DNA of 64,000 nt from Pseudomonadota bacterium (lineage in GTDB: Bacteria; Desulfobacterota; Desulfovibrionia; Desulfovibrionales; Desulfovibrionaceae), in contig JAEZYD010000035.1 of the NCBI GenBank assembly GCA_023419375.1, positions 1 to 64,000 of the forward strand, given 5' to 3'. Of the stretch, positions 35,458-43,906 are shown piece after piece; within the stretch, counting starts at the first letter, position 1, and each line of letters opens with the position of its first letter. Below the pieces are notes generated by a model. That model was not told the DNA's origin, made no database searches, and saw only the letters and a program-made list of their open reading frames with translations. The position numbers and the translations under genes are program-made.

Positions 35458-37287
35458 ATGTGCGGCATTATCGGTTATGCGGGTCACAGGCCTGCGGTAC
35501 CCGTTGTAGTTGAGGGTTTGCGCCGTCTGGAATACCGTGGGTACGACTCTGCGGGCGTGGCTTTTGCCCGTCAGGGCGATCTGCATGTGGTGCGCGCCAC
35601 CGGCAAGCTGGCCGCGCTGGAAGAAAAGCTCGCCCACGAAGAAGGCGTGACCACGCCCACCAGCGCCATGGGCCACACCCGTTGGGCCACGCACGGCGTG
35701 CCCGCCGAGCGCAACGCCCATCCCCACCGTTCCAACGATGGCACGCTCGCCATTGTGCACAACGGCATCATTGAAAATTATCAGGAAATAAAGGCTGATC
35801 TGACGGCCAAGGGCTATACCTTCAGCTCCGAGACAGACACCGAAGTGCTGGTGAACCTCATTGCCGAACGCCGCAAGACCGAGCCTGACCTGCTGCACGC
35901 CTTTGCCGCCGCCCTGCGCGAAGCGCACGGCGCGTATGCGGTCTGCCTTATGGACAAAAACGAGCCCGGCGTCATCTACGCCGCGCGCATGTCTGCTCCG
36001 CTCATTTTTGGTCAGGGCACGGGCGAAAATTTTGTGGCGTCCGACATCCCGGCCTTTCTGCCCTATACGCGCCAGGTGGTGTTTCTGGAAGACGGCGAGC
36101 TGGTTCGCGCCACAGCATCCGACTACGCCATCATGCGCCTTAAGGATCTGAGCCCGGTGCAGCCCGAGCCGCAGACCATCCAGTGGGACATGCAGGCAGC
36201 GCAAAAGGGCGGTTACCGCCACTTTATGCTCAAGGAAATTTTTGAGCAGCCCCGTGTCATCACCGATGGCCTCACGGGCCGCATTGAAGGCGACCACAGC
36301 GATGTGCGCCTTGCTGAGCTGGACAGCCTGCCTGTGCCGCGCCGTCTGCATATTGTGGCCTGCGGCACGTCTTACCATTCCGGCCTGTGGGGGCGGCATC
36401 TGCTGGAGCATTGGGCGCATGTGCCCGTGCAGGTGGAAATAGCCTCCGAGTTCCGCTACCGGGACACCCTGCTGCTGGATAAGGACGACATGGTGCTCGT
36501 CATCAGCCAGAGCGGCGAAACCGCCGATACCCTGGCTGCCCTGCGCATTGCCAAGGAAAAGGGCGTGACCGTGCTTGGCCTGTGCAACGTGGTGGGTTCG
36601 TCCATCGCGCGCGATGCCTCCGCCGTGCTCTACACCCAGGCCGGGCCGGAAATCAGCGTGGCTTCCACCAAGGCCATGTGCAGCCAGATGCTCATGCTGG
36701 CCCTCATGGCCCTGTACTGGAGCAAACGCAACGCCACCATGTCTGCGGACGAGCGCCGCAAAATCATCGACATGCTGGAAAACCTCCCCGCGCTGCTGGA
36801 TGCCTCCCTGCCCGCCATGCACGAAAAGGCGCGCGAGCTTTCGCGCAAGTATGCCCAGGCCCGCAATTTCTTCTACCTTGGGCGTGGCCATTGCTACTCC
36901 CTGGCTCTGGAAGGCGCGCTGAAGCTCAAGGAACTTTCGTACATCCATGCGGAAGGCTACGCGGCAGGCGAAATGAAGCACGGCCCCATTGCCCTGATCG
37001 ATCCCTCGTTCCCCACCTTTGCCCTGGCGCTGGACGATGTTCTGCTGCCCAAGGTGAAGTCCAACATGGTCGAGGTGCAGGCCCGGCAGGGCAAGGTTAT
37101 CGCCCTGACCAACAAGGGTTTTGATCTTGGCGCGGAAGATACTTGGGTTATTCCCTCCCTGCCCGCTCCTCTGGCAGGCTTTATGGCCCTGCCCGCGCTT
37201 CAGCTTTTCAGCTATGAAACCGCCGACTACCTCGGCAAGGATGTGGACCAGCCCCGCAACCTGGCCAAGAGCGTAACGGTGGAATAG
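35458..37287 (+). CDS. glmS: Glutamine-fructose-6-phosphate aminotransferase
   Basis: A 609-residue enzyme making glucosamine-6-phosphate for peptidoglycan and lipopolysaccharide. The N-terminus MCGIIGYAG exposes nucleophile Cys after Met removal. The glutaminase domain reaches about 240, with HTRWATHGVP near 73-82. Two SIS domains follow (ISQSGETADT near 345 and the second half), ending in the conserved LAKSVTVE. AGGAGG sits 6 bases before the ATG at 35458; the frame is open to 35287 but without family sequence. No glmS-ribozyme-like structure was recognised in the short leader. Confidence 0.97.
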   Translation: MCGIIGYAGHRPAVPVVVEGLRRLEYRGYDSAGVAFARQGDLHVVRATGKLAALEEKLAHEEGVTTPTSAMGHTRWATHGVPAERNAHPHRSNDGTLAIVHNGIIENYQEIKADLTAKGYTFSSETDTEVLVNLIAERRKTEPDLLHAFAAALREAHGAYAVCLMDKNEPGVIYAARMSAPLIFGQGTGENFVASDIPAFLPYTRQVVFLEDGELVRATASDYAIMRLKDLSPVQPEPQTIQWDMQAAQKGGYRHFMLKEIFEQPRVITDGLTGRIEGDHSDVRLAELDSLPVPRRLHIVACGTSYHSGLWGRHLLEHWAHVPVQVEIASEFRYRDTLLLDKDDMVLVISQSGETADTLAALRIAKEKGVTVLGLCNVVGSSIARDASAVLYTQAGPEISVASTKAMCSQMLMLALMALYWSKRNATMSADERRKIIDMLENLPALLDASLPAMHEKARELSRKYAQARNFFYLGRGHCYSLALEGALKLKELSYIHAEGYAAGEMKHGPIALIDPSFPTFALALDDVLLPKVKSNMVEVQARQGKVIALTNKGFDLGAEDTWVIPSLPAPLAGFMALPALQLFSYETADYLGKDVDQPRNLAKSVTVE

Positions 37288-37330
37288 ACATATCAGCCCC
37301 GGCGGACACTGCGCCGCCGAGAAAACAGCC

Positions 37331-37376
37331 GCCCCGCGCCTGTCGTGCCAATGTATACGCACGGCAGGAGCGGGGC
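37331..37376 (+). terminator. Terminator-like hairpin after glmS
   Basis: GCCCCG and CGGGGC close an extended stem with inner CCTGTCGTGC / GCACGGCAGG pairing. It lies 43 bases after the glmS stop, without a T-run. Confidence 0.5.
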
Positions 37377-37544
37377 TTGCTGTGGTGCTCCGGCTGTTCC
37401 GGCCTGTCTGGTGTCCTGGTGTTATTTCAGTCACGTCCGGCAGGCAATTGCCCAGTAATGCCCTGATTCTGCGCGGCTTGCCTAGTGCGGGCAAATTGGG
37501 CATAATCCGGCTCTGTAACCTTTCAGGCCTTTGCGGAGGCGCAC

Positions 37545-38339
37545 ATGCAGCCCGAGATTCTGCTTTTCGACATAGGCAATACATCCATCAAGATTGGGCT
37601 GGGCAACGAGCGTCATGTACTGACCTCGTACACCCTGCGCACCGATACCGCCCAGTCGGCGGACAATTTTGGTCTTACCCTTCTTACTCTTTTGCAGCAT
37701 GCGGGCGTTGCGCCAGCGCAACTCAAAGCCTGCGTTGCGTCTTCTGTTGCGCCCGGTTTTGATCCTCTGCTGCGCGAGGCAGTGGCCCGCTACGTGGGTT
37801 GCCCCCTGCGACGCGTGGGCAAGGAATTGCCGGTTCCGCTTGAAAACCGCTATGAACGTCCTGCGGAAGTGGGCGCGGACAGACTTGTGGGAGCCTACGC
37901 TGCGCGCCGCATGTATCCGGAAACGCCCTCTCTGCTCATTGTTGATTTTGGCACGGCAGTGACCATCGACTGCGTGAGCGGCGATGCCTACATGGGCGGC
38001 CTGATTTTTCCCGGCCCGCGCACGGCCCTGACCGCGCTTTCGCGCGAGGCCGCCAAGCTGCCAAGGGTCAACCTTGATGTGCGCGCCAACGAGCCAACAC
38101 CTGGCCGCAATACCACCACCAGCATCCAGCACGGCCTTGTTTTTGGCTTTGCCTGTATGGTCGAAGGCCTGACGCAGCGCCTCAAGCGGCAGATGTCCGG
38201 CCCGGTCAAGGTGCTTGGCACAGGGGGTTTTGCCTCCTCCATCGCCAGGGTCAGCAACGTGTTTGATCAGGTGCTGCCCATGCTCTTGCTCGAGGGTCTG
38301 CGCAGGCTGCACTATGAAGAACCCGGCACTGACGAGTAG
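37545..38339 (+). CDS. coaX: Type III pantothenate kinase
   Basis: A 264-residue ASKHA-fold kinase for the first step of coenzyme A synthesis. The phosphate motif DIGNTSIKIGL is at residues 9-19, VGADRLVGAYAA near 109 and VDFGTAVTIDCV near 130-141. The C-terminal adenosine motif GTGGFAS lies near 225. The length matches CoaX, not the unrelated CoaA. TGCGGAGG precedes the ATG. It sits between glmS and eno without overlap. Confidence 0.93.
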   Translation: MQPEILLFDIGNTSIKIGLGNERHVLTSYTLRTDTAQSADNFGLTLLTLLQHAGVAPAQLKACVASSVAPGFDPLLREAVARYVGCPLRRVGKELPVPLENRYERPAEVGADRLVGAYAARRMYPETPSLLIVDFGTAVTIDCVSGDAYMGGLIFPGPRTALTALSREAAKLPRVNLDVRANEPTPGRNTTTSIQHGLVFGFACMVEGLTQRLKRQMSGPVKVLGTGGFASSIARVSNVFDQVLPMLLLEGLRRLHYEEPGTDE

Positions 38340-38494
38340 CGTCATGAATCCCGCCTGGCAGTCAGGCGGCGCTTCTGGCTTTGAACAGACGTTTCACGTG
38401 CAAAATTTCTGATCAACTTATCCGCAGACCATTAGCCTTTGCGCCGTGGTAAGCATTTTCGTAAACAAGCCCCCCAGGGCAAAAGGAGTAGACA

Positions 38495-39796
38495 ATGAGC
38501 GGCATTGCTTCAGTTTATGGCCGTGAGATTCTCGATTCGCGCGGCAACCCCACTGTTGAAGTGGAAGTGACGCTGGAATCCGGTCACAGCGCCCGCGCGG
38601 CGGTACCCTCCGGGGCCTCCACGGGTAGCCGTGAAGCCCTGGAAATGCGTGATGGCGACAAGAGCCGTTTTGGCGGCAAGGGCGTGACCAAGGCTGTTGA
38701 CAACGTCAACGGTGAAATCGCCGAAGCCATTGTTGGCATGGACGTGCTGCGTCAGGTGCAGATCGACAACACCCTTATCGATCTTGACGGCACCGACAAC
38801 AAATCCCGCCTTGGCGCCAACGCCATGCTGGGTGTTTCCATGGCCTGCGCGCGCGTGGCTTCCGAATTTCTTGGCCTGCCGCTCTACAAGTATCTTGGCG
38901 GCATCAACGCCAAGGTGCTGCCCGTGCCCATGATGAACATCATCAACGGCGGCGCGCATGCCCCCAACAATCTGGATATTCAGGAATTCATGATCATGCC
39001 CGTTGGGGCCATGACCTTCCGTGATTCCTTGCGCATCGGCGCGGAGATTTTCCACACCCTTCAGGCCATCCTCAAGAAGGACGGTCACGTGACCAGCGTT
39101 GGCGACGAAGGCGGCTTTGCCCCCAACCTGAAGAACCACGACGAGGCCTTTACCTACATCATCAAGGCCATTGAAGAAGCGGGCTACAACCCCGGCTCCG
39201 AAGTGGCTCTGGCCATCGACGCCGCAGCCAGCGAATTTTACAAGGACGGCAAGTACGTGCTCGGCGGCGAAGGCAAGACCTTCAACAATGCCGAAATGAG
39301 CGACTGGCTGGCCGAATTCACCCAGAAGTACCCCCTCATCTCCATTGAAGACGGCATGGCCGAAAGCGATTGGGACGGTTGGGGCATGCTGACCGCCTCC
39401 CTGGGCGACCATATCCAGCTGGTGGGCGACGACGTGTTCGTGACCAACCCCGCCATCCTGGCCGAGGGCATTGATCAGGGCGTGGGCAACTCCATCCTCA
39501 TCAAGCTCAACCAGATCGGCACGGTTACGGAAACTCTGGACACCATCGAAATGGCCAAGGAAGCTTCGTACAGCACGGTTGTTTCGCACCGCTCCGGCGA
39601 AACCGAAGACAGCTTCATTGCCGACCTCGCCGTGGGCGTCAACGCCGGGCAGATCAAGACCGGTTCGCTCTGCCGCTCCGAGCGCATGGCCAAGTACAAC
39701 CAGTTGCTGCGCATTGAAGAAGAACTGGACGACGATGCGGACTTCTTTGGCCCCATCATGGCTGAATATTATCTCCAGGCAGAAGACGAAGACTAG
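38495..39796 (+). CDS. eno: Enolase
   Basis: A 433-residue glycolytic enzyme interconverting 2-phosphoglycerate and phosphoenolpyruvate. Signature regions are REILDSRGNPTVEVEV near 10-25, SGASTGSREALE near 40, the catalytic Glu in GDEGGFAPN near 205 and the Lys in LIKLNQIGT near 340. The enolase signature segment continues with SHRSGETEDSFIADLAV near 368. AAAAGGAG lies 7 bases before the ATG. Terminated at 39806-39847. Confidence 0.98.
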   Translation: MSGIASVYGREILDSRGNPTVEVEVTLESGHSARAAVPSGASTGSREALEMRDGDKSRFGGKGVTKAVDNVNGEIAEAIVGMDVLRQVQIDNTLIDLDGTDNKSRLGANAMLGVSMACARVASEFLGLPLYKYLGGINAKVLPVPMMNIINGGAHAPNNLDIQEFMIMPVGAMTFRDSLRIGAEIFHTLQAILKKDGHVTSVGDEGGFAPNLKNHDEAFTYIIKAIEEAGYNPGSEVALAIDAAASEFYKDGKYVLGGEGKTFNNAEMSDWLAEFTQKYPLISIEDGMAESDWDGWGMLTASLGDHIQLVGDDVFVTNPAILAEGIDQGVGNSILIKLNQIGTVTETLDTIEMAKEASYSTVVSHRSGETEDSFIADLAVGVNAGQIKTGSLCRSERMAKYNQLLRIEEELDDDADFFGPIMAEYYLQAEDED

Positions 39797-39805
39797 GTTT
39801 ATCCG

Positions 39806-39847
39806 CCCGCAGATCAGGCCGCTCTACGGCATGGTCTGCGGGTTTTT
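39806..39847 (+). terminator. Terminator of eno
   Basis: CCCGCAGA (39806-39813) pairs with TCTGCGGG (39835-39842), followed by five Ts. Confidence 0.8.
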
Positions 39848-39984
39848 CACAGCTGATCGCGTATGGACCTCCAACCCGCGCGCAACCATATTGGAAGGGC
39901 GCGGGTACCACCAGCGACCGTCGCACCGGCCGGGCGCGGCGGTCGCCCTGTTTGCGGCGGCTATCTTATTTTTTGGAGTTTGAC

Positions 39985-40842
39985 ATGATCTTGATTGACG
40001 GCAAAAAAACCGCCGCCGACATCCGGGCGGAACTTGGCGCGGAAGTGGCCGCCGCCCGTGCCGAGGGCCATCGTGCTCCGGGCCTTGCGGTTATTCTTGT
40101 GGGCGAAGACCCTGCCTCGCAGGTCTACGTGCGCAACAAGGAGCGCGCCTGCGCCGAAGCCGGTATTGTTTCCTTTCCGCACCATTTGCCCGCCACCACC
40201 AGCCAGCAGGATCTGCTGCAACTCATTGGCGAGTGCAACGCCAATCCCGCTGTGGACGGCATCCTGCTGCAACTGCCCCTGCCCAAGGGGCTGGACGCGC
40301 AGGAATGCCTGCTGGCCATTGATCCGGAAAAGGACGTGGACGGTTTCCACCCTGTGAGCGTGGGCCGCCTTTCGCTGGGTTTGCCGGGATTCGTCTCCTG
40401 CACGCCCGCCGGGGTCATGGAGCTGCTGCGCCGCTATGACCTGCCCACCAGCGGCAAGAAGGCCGTGGTTGTGGGCCGCTCCAACATTGTGGGCAAACCG
40501 CTGGCCATGTTGCTGGCCCGCTCCGGTCGTTTTGGCGATGCCACTGTGACCGTATGCCATTCGCGCACGCCCGATCTTGCCGAGCAGTGCCGTCAGGCTG
40601 ATTTTCTGTTTCTTGCCATGGGCAGGCCGCGCTGCATCACGGGCGACATGGTGCGCCAGGGCGCGGTGGTCATTGATGTGGGCATCAACCGTACTCCCGA
40701 AGGTCTGTGCGGCGATGCGGATTTTGCCAGTGTAAGCCCCAAGGCGCATGCCATTACGCCTGTGCCCGGCGGCGTCGGCCCCATGACCATTGCCATGCTG
40801 CTGAGCAATACCGTGCAGTCGTGGCGGCAGCACCGGGCCTGA
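39985..40842 (+). CDS. folD: Methylenetetrahydrofolate dehydrogenase/cyclohydrolase
   Basis: A 285-residue bifunctional one-carbon enzyme (NADP-dependent dehydrogenase and cyclohydrolase). It shows the catalytic Lys in YVRNKERAC near 52-60, the folate site QLPLPKGL near 98, the Rossmann motif VVGRSNIVGKPLA near 163 and PVPGGVGPMT near 260. GGAG sits 6 bases before the ATG at 39985; the frame is open to 39952 but lacks a ribosome site. It supplies the formyl-folate used by Fmt and purine synthesis elsewhere in this window. Confidence 0.96.
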   Translation: MILIDGKKTAADIRAELGAEVAAARAEGHRAPGLAVILVGEDPASQVYVRNKERACAEAGIVSFPHHLPATTSQQDLLQLIGECNANPAVDGILLQLPLPKGLDAQECLLAIDPEKDVDGFHPVSVGRLSLGLPGFVSCTPAGVMELLRRYDLPTSGKKAVVVGRSNIVGKPLAMLLARSGRFGDATVTVCHSRTPDLAEQCRQADFLFLAMGRPRCITGDMVRQGAVVIDVGINRTPEGLCGDADFASVSPKAHAITPVPGGVGPMTIAMLLSNTVQSWRQHRA

Positions 40843-40866
40843 TCTTGCCTGTTGGAGGGAGAACAC

Positions 40867-41307
40867 ATGGAATTCAGGGAAGCCGTAAGAATCTGCCTGA
40901 CCAAGAAGTATTGCAGCTTTAAGGGCCGGGCCTCACGCTCCGAATTCTGGTGGTTCTGCCTGTTTACGCTGCTGCTCAATATTGCGGTGGGCATTGTGGG
41001 GGCTATCGCCCCAGCGCTGGCTTCCATCATCAGCGCCGTGCAGGCCCTGTGGCTGCTGCTGCCAACTCTCAGCGTATCAACGCGCAGGCTGCATGACCGC
41101 AACCTTTCGGGCTGGTGGCAGCTGCTGCCGCTGGCAGCGGCGCTGCCTGCCATAGCAGGGGCCGTGCTTGAAGCTGATGGTCTGCTGGTGCTGGCAGGCA
41201 GTGCGGCGGCTCTGGCGAGCCTTGGGCTTCTGGTGGTTTACGCGCTTAAAGGAACCTCCGGATCCAACCGTTTTGGCCCTGATCCACTTGACGACAACGG
41301 GGTCTGA
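40867..41307 (+). CDS. DUF805 membrane protein
   Basis: A 146-residue protein with an N-terminal amphipathic part bearing the DUF805 pattern (FKGRASRSEFWWF at about 18-30). Four predicted membrane helices follow, with the family motif STRRLHDRNLSGWW near 70-84. A second, soluble tail ends the chain. GGAGGGAG lies 6-13 bases before the ATG. It follows folD after 24 bases. DUF805 proteins are widespread inner-membrane proteins of unknown function. Confidence 0.85.
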   Translation: MEFREAVRICLTKKYCSFKGRASRSEFWWFCLFTLLLNIAVGIVGAIAPALASIISAVQALWLLLPTLSVSTRRLHDRNLSGWWQLLPLAAALPAIAGAVLEADGLLVLAGSAAALASLGLLVVYALKGTSGSNRFGPDPLDDNGV

Positions 41308-41447
41308 GGGCCACCATATGAAGGTTGTGCCGCCCTTCGGCGACAACAGGCGAAAATCCGCGCCAGTGGCCTATTGCAGGCCATCTTGCCAGACGTTCGG
41401 CTATAGCGTATGGCCCGGTCATCATCTGCCATATTGAGAGGGCAACT

Positions 41448-42527
41448 ATGTTTCGCAACGCAAAGAATGTCGGTTACTATATGATTGGTTCGGGCAGCCT
41501 TGCCCAGCTTGGCGATCTGATCGGCGCGCGCCGCGCCGCAGTGAACGGCCCTGCCGTGTTCTTTATTGACCATTTTTTTGAAGGCAAGGATCTCATTGCC
41601 AAGCTGCCCGTGGAAAGCAAGGACATGGTGGTCTATGTGGACACCACCAACGAGCCTACCACTGACAGCATTGACGGCTACACCGACAAGGTGAAGGCCT
41701 TCCTCAACGGCGCGGCCCCCTGCGCCCTGCTGGCCTTTGGCGGCGGCTGCGTTCTTGATACCTGCAAGTGCGTGGGCAACCTGCTGAACAACCCCGGCAA
41801 GGCCGAGAACTATCAGGGCTGGGAACTGGTCAAGAACCCCGCTCCCTACAAAATCGCCGTGCCCACCCTTTCCGGCACGGGTTCCGAAACCTCGCGCACC
41901 GGCATCATCTGCAACGAGGAAAAGAACATCAAGCTGGGCATGAACAGCGACTACACCATGTTTGAACAGGTGCTGCTCGACCCTGACCTCACCGCCAGCG
42001 TGCCGCGCAACCAGTATTTCTACACGGGTATCGACACCTACATGCACTGCTTTGAGAGCATCACCGGCTCCTACCGCAACGTGGTGGTGGATTCCCTGGC
42101 TGAAAAAGCCATTGACCTCAGCAAGCAGGTCTACCTTTCCAGCGACATGATGAGCGATGAAAACCGCGAAAAGCTCATGATCGCCTCCTTCCTGGGCGGC
42201 ATGGCCGCCGGTTTCGTGGGCGTGGTGCATCCCCTTTCCGCTGGCCTCAGCATGGTGCTGCACATGCACCACGGCATTGCCAACTGCTATGCCCTCACCG
42301 TGCTGGAAGACATCTATCCCAATGAATACAAAGACTTTATGGCCATGATGGAACGCCAGGGCATCGACCTGCCCAAGGGCATCTGCCAGGGCCTTACCGA
42401 TGCGCAGTACGATGCCCTTTACGGCGCCAGCATTGTGCACGAAAAGCCCCTTTCCAACCGCCTTGGCCCGGATTTCAAAAAAATCCTCACCAAGGAAAAC
42501 GTTATCGAGCGCTTCAAGCGCATGTAG
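41448..42527 (+). CDS. kdnB: KdnB-like Kdo 8-oxidase (iron-containing alcohol dehydrogenase fold)
   Basis: A 359-residue protein of the iron-dependent alcohol dehydrogenase fold. The nucleotide/glycine motif GGGCVLDTCK is near 105, STGTGSETSRT-like LSGTGSETS near 143, and the metal-site region spans FYTGIDTYMHCFESITG near 195 and HPLSAGLSMVLHMHHG near 262. The segments VDTTNEPTT and GIDTYMHCFESI resemble KdnB of Shewanella, which oxidises C8 of Kdo on the way to 8-amino-Kdo. The next gene is a matching aminotransferase. GAGAGGG lies 6 bases before the ATG at 41448. The Shewanella enzyme is described as O2-dependent, odd for an anaerobe, so the acceptor or substrate may differ. Confidence 0.65.
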   Translation: MFRNAKNVGYYMIGSGSLAQLGDLIGARRAAVNGPAVFFIDHFFEGKDLIAKLPVESKDMVVYVDTTNEPTTDSIDGYTDKVKAFLNGAAPCALLAFGGGCVLDTCKCVGNLLNNPGKAENYQGWELVKNPAPYKIAVPTLSGTGSETSRTGIICNEEKNIKLGMNSDYTMFEQVLLDPDLTASVPRNQYFYTGIDTYMHCFESITGSYRNVVVDSLAEKAIDLSKQVYLSSDMMSDENREKLMIASFLGGMAAGFVGVVHPLSAGLSMVLHMHHGIANCYALTVLEDIYPNEYKDFMAMMERQGIDLPKGICQGLTDAQYDALYGASIVHEKPLSNRLGPDFKKILTKENVIERFKRM

Positions 42528-42623
42528 CCGCGCGCGGCGCAACCAGCGCCTCCGCTTGCAGTGATAACCGCATATTGTGCGCCGTCGGGCCTTCCGGCGG
42601 CGCATTTGCCACAAGGAGTCCTC

Positions 42624-43811
42624 ATGGACCTTAAAGTGAATTTCAGCGGCCGCGCCATCCGCTACACGGAAGAAGAAATCGCCGTGGTTGTCGATGTCAT
42701 GCGCAATGCCGACACGCTCACCCAGGGCGTGCACATGCGTGATTTTGAAAGCAAGTTCGCCAGCTATCAGGGCGTTGCCCAGGGCAGCTGCTTTGTGACC
42801 ATGAACGGCGTTTCGGCTCTGGAACTTTCAGCCCAGTTGTGCCGCTTCAAGCCCGGCGACGAAGTGGTCATGCCTTCGCATACCTTTACGGCCTCTGCCT
42901 ACCCCTACATCAAAAAGGGCGCCACAATGGCCTGGGCTGACGTTGACCTGCTGACCCGGGTCGTCACAGCCGAAAGCATCGAAAAAGCCATTACGCCCCG
43001 CACCAAGGCCGTTGTGGTGGTGCACCTGTACGGCTATGTGGCAGACATGGTCGGCATTGCCGCCCTGTGCAAAGAGCGTGGGCTTATCCTCATCGAAGAC
43101 GCGGCCCAGTCCATCGGCTCTGAGCTGAATGGCAAAAAAGCTGGCAGCTTTGGCGACATGGCGGTTTTTTCCTTCCATTCGCACAAGAACCTCACCACCC
43201 TTGGCGAAGGCGGCATGCTCTATGTGCGCGATCCCAAGCTGGCGGCCCTCGTGCCCACCCTGCGCCATAACGGGCATTGCGGCTATGATTTTGAGCGGCC
43301 CGACTACTGGAAGCCCGCCATGGGCAACGTCGATCTGCCCATGCTGGACGGCGAGCCGCTGCAGCCCAACAACTATTGCCTTGGCGAGGCGGAATGCGCG
43401 CTGGGGGCAAAGCTGCTTGAGCGCATTGATTCTATCAATGATGAAAAGCGCGCCCGCGCCCTGCGCTTCATTGATGCGCTGGCGGATTTTCCCGAGCTGG
43501 AGTTCCACCGCGAGGATTCCCGCCGCCACAACTACCACCTGCTCGCCGCGCGCATGACCACGGGCACGGAAGCCCGCGACCGCTTTATCCGCGCCATGTT
43601 CAACGAGAAAGGCGTGAAGTGCGTGGTGCAGTATATTCCGCTGGACCGCTACGATTACTACCGCCGTCTGGGCATGGGCAAGGCCGACTGCCCCAATGCC
43701 GACACCTTCTTTGACGCCATGATTTCCTTCCCCTTCCAGCACTGGCTGACGGATGAGGAATTTGACTACATGCTGGCCTCCACACGCGAGGTTCTGGCCA
43801 GCCTGCGCTAA
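42624..43811 (+). CDS. kdnA: KdnA-like sugar aminotransferase (DegT/DnrJ/EryC1 family)
   Basis: A 395-residue PLP enzyme of the sugar aminotransferase family. It has the opening FSGRAIRYTEEEIAVVVDVM, the glycine-rich MNGVSALELSA near 61, EDAAQSIGS near 160 (Asp contacts PLP) and the PLP lysine in FSFHSHKNLTTLGEGG near 184. In Shewanella the KdnA member transaminates 8-oxo-Kdo to 8-amino-3,8-dideoxy-Kdo. Pairing with the KdnB-like gene 96 bases upstream supports that reaction, though other ketosugar substrates are possible. AAGGAG lies 5 bases before the ATG at 42624. Confidence 0.68.
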   Translation: MDLKVNFSGRAIRYTEEEIAVVVDVMRNADTLTQGVHMRDFESKFASYQGVAQGSCFVTMNGVSALELSAQLCRFKPGDEVVMPSHTFTASAYPYIKKGATMAWADVDLLTRVVTAESIEKAITPRTKAVVVVHLYGYVADMVGIAALCKERGLILIEDAAQSIGSELNGKKAGSFGDMAVFSFHSHKNLTTLGEGGMLYVRDPKLAALVPTLRHNGHCGYDFERPDYWKPAMGNVDLPMLDGEPLQPNNYCLGEAECALGAKLLERIDSINDEKRARALRFIDALADFPELEFHREDSRRHNYHLLAARMTTGTEARDRFIRAMFNEKGVKCVVQYIPLDRYDYYRRLGMGKADCPNADTFFDAMISFPFQHWLTDEEFDYMLASTREVLASLR

Positions 43812-43906
43812 CGCGGCCTGTATTGCCCCGGACGGCATCGGAATTTACGATGTTGTCCGGGGTTTGCTCACTGCGCCCTGTTCCTTCCGCACAGCAGAGA
43901 ACACAC

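Noticed and set aside
35398..37584. A 728-codon minus-strand open frame opposite glmS
   Set aside because: Antisense shadow of glmS, with no recognisable domain.
38390..38405. A second parS-like site (CGTTTCACGTGCAAAA) upstream of eno
   Set aside because: The left arm and core match, but three positions of 16 differ and the right arm is broken; probably chance.
38418..38426. TTATCCGCA, one base off a DnaA box, near eno
   Set aside because: Isolated, 15 kb from dnaA and mismatched at a conserved position.
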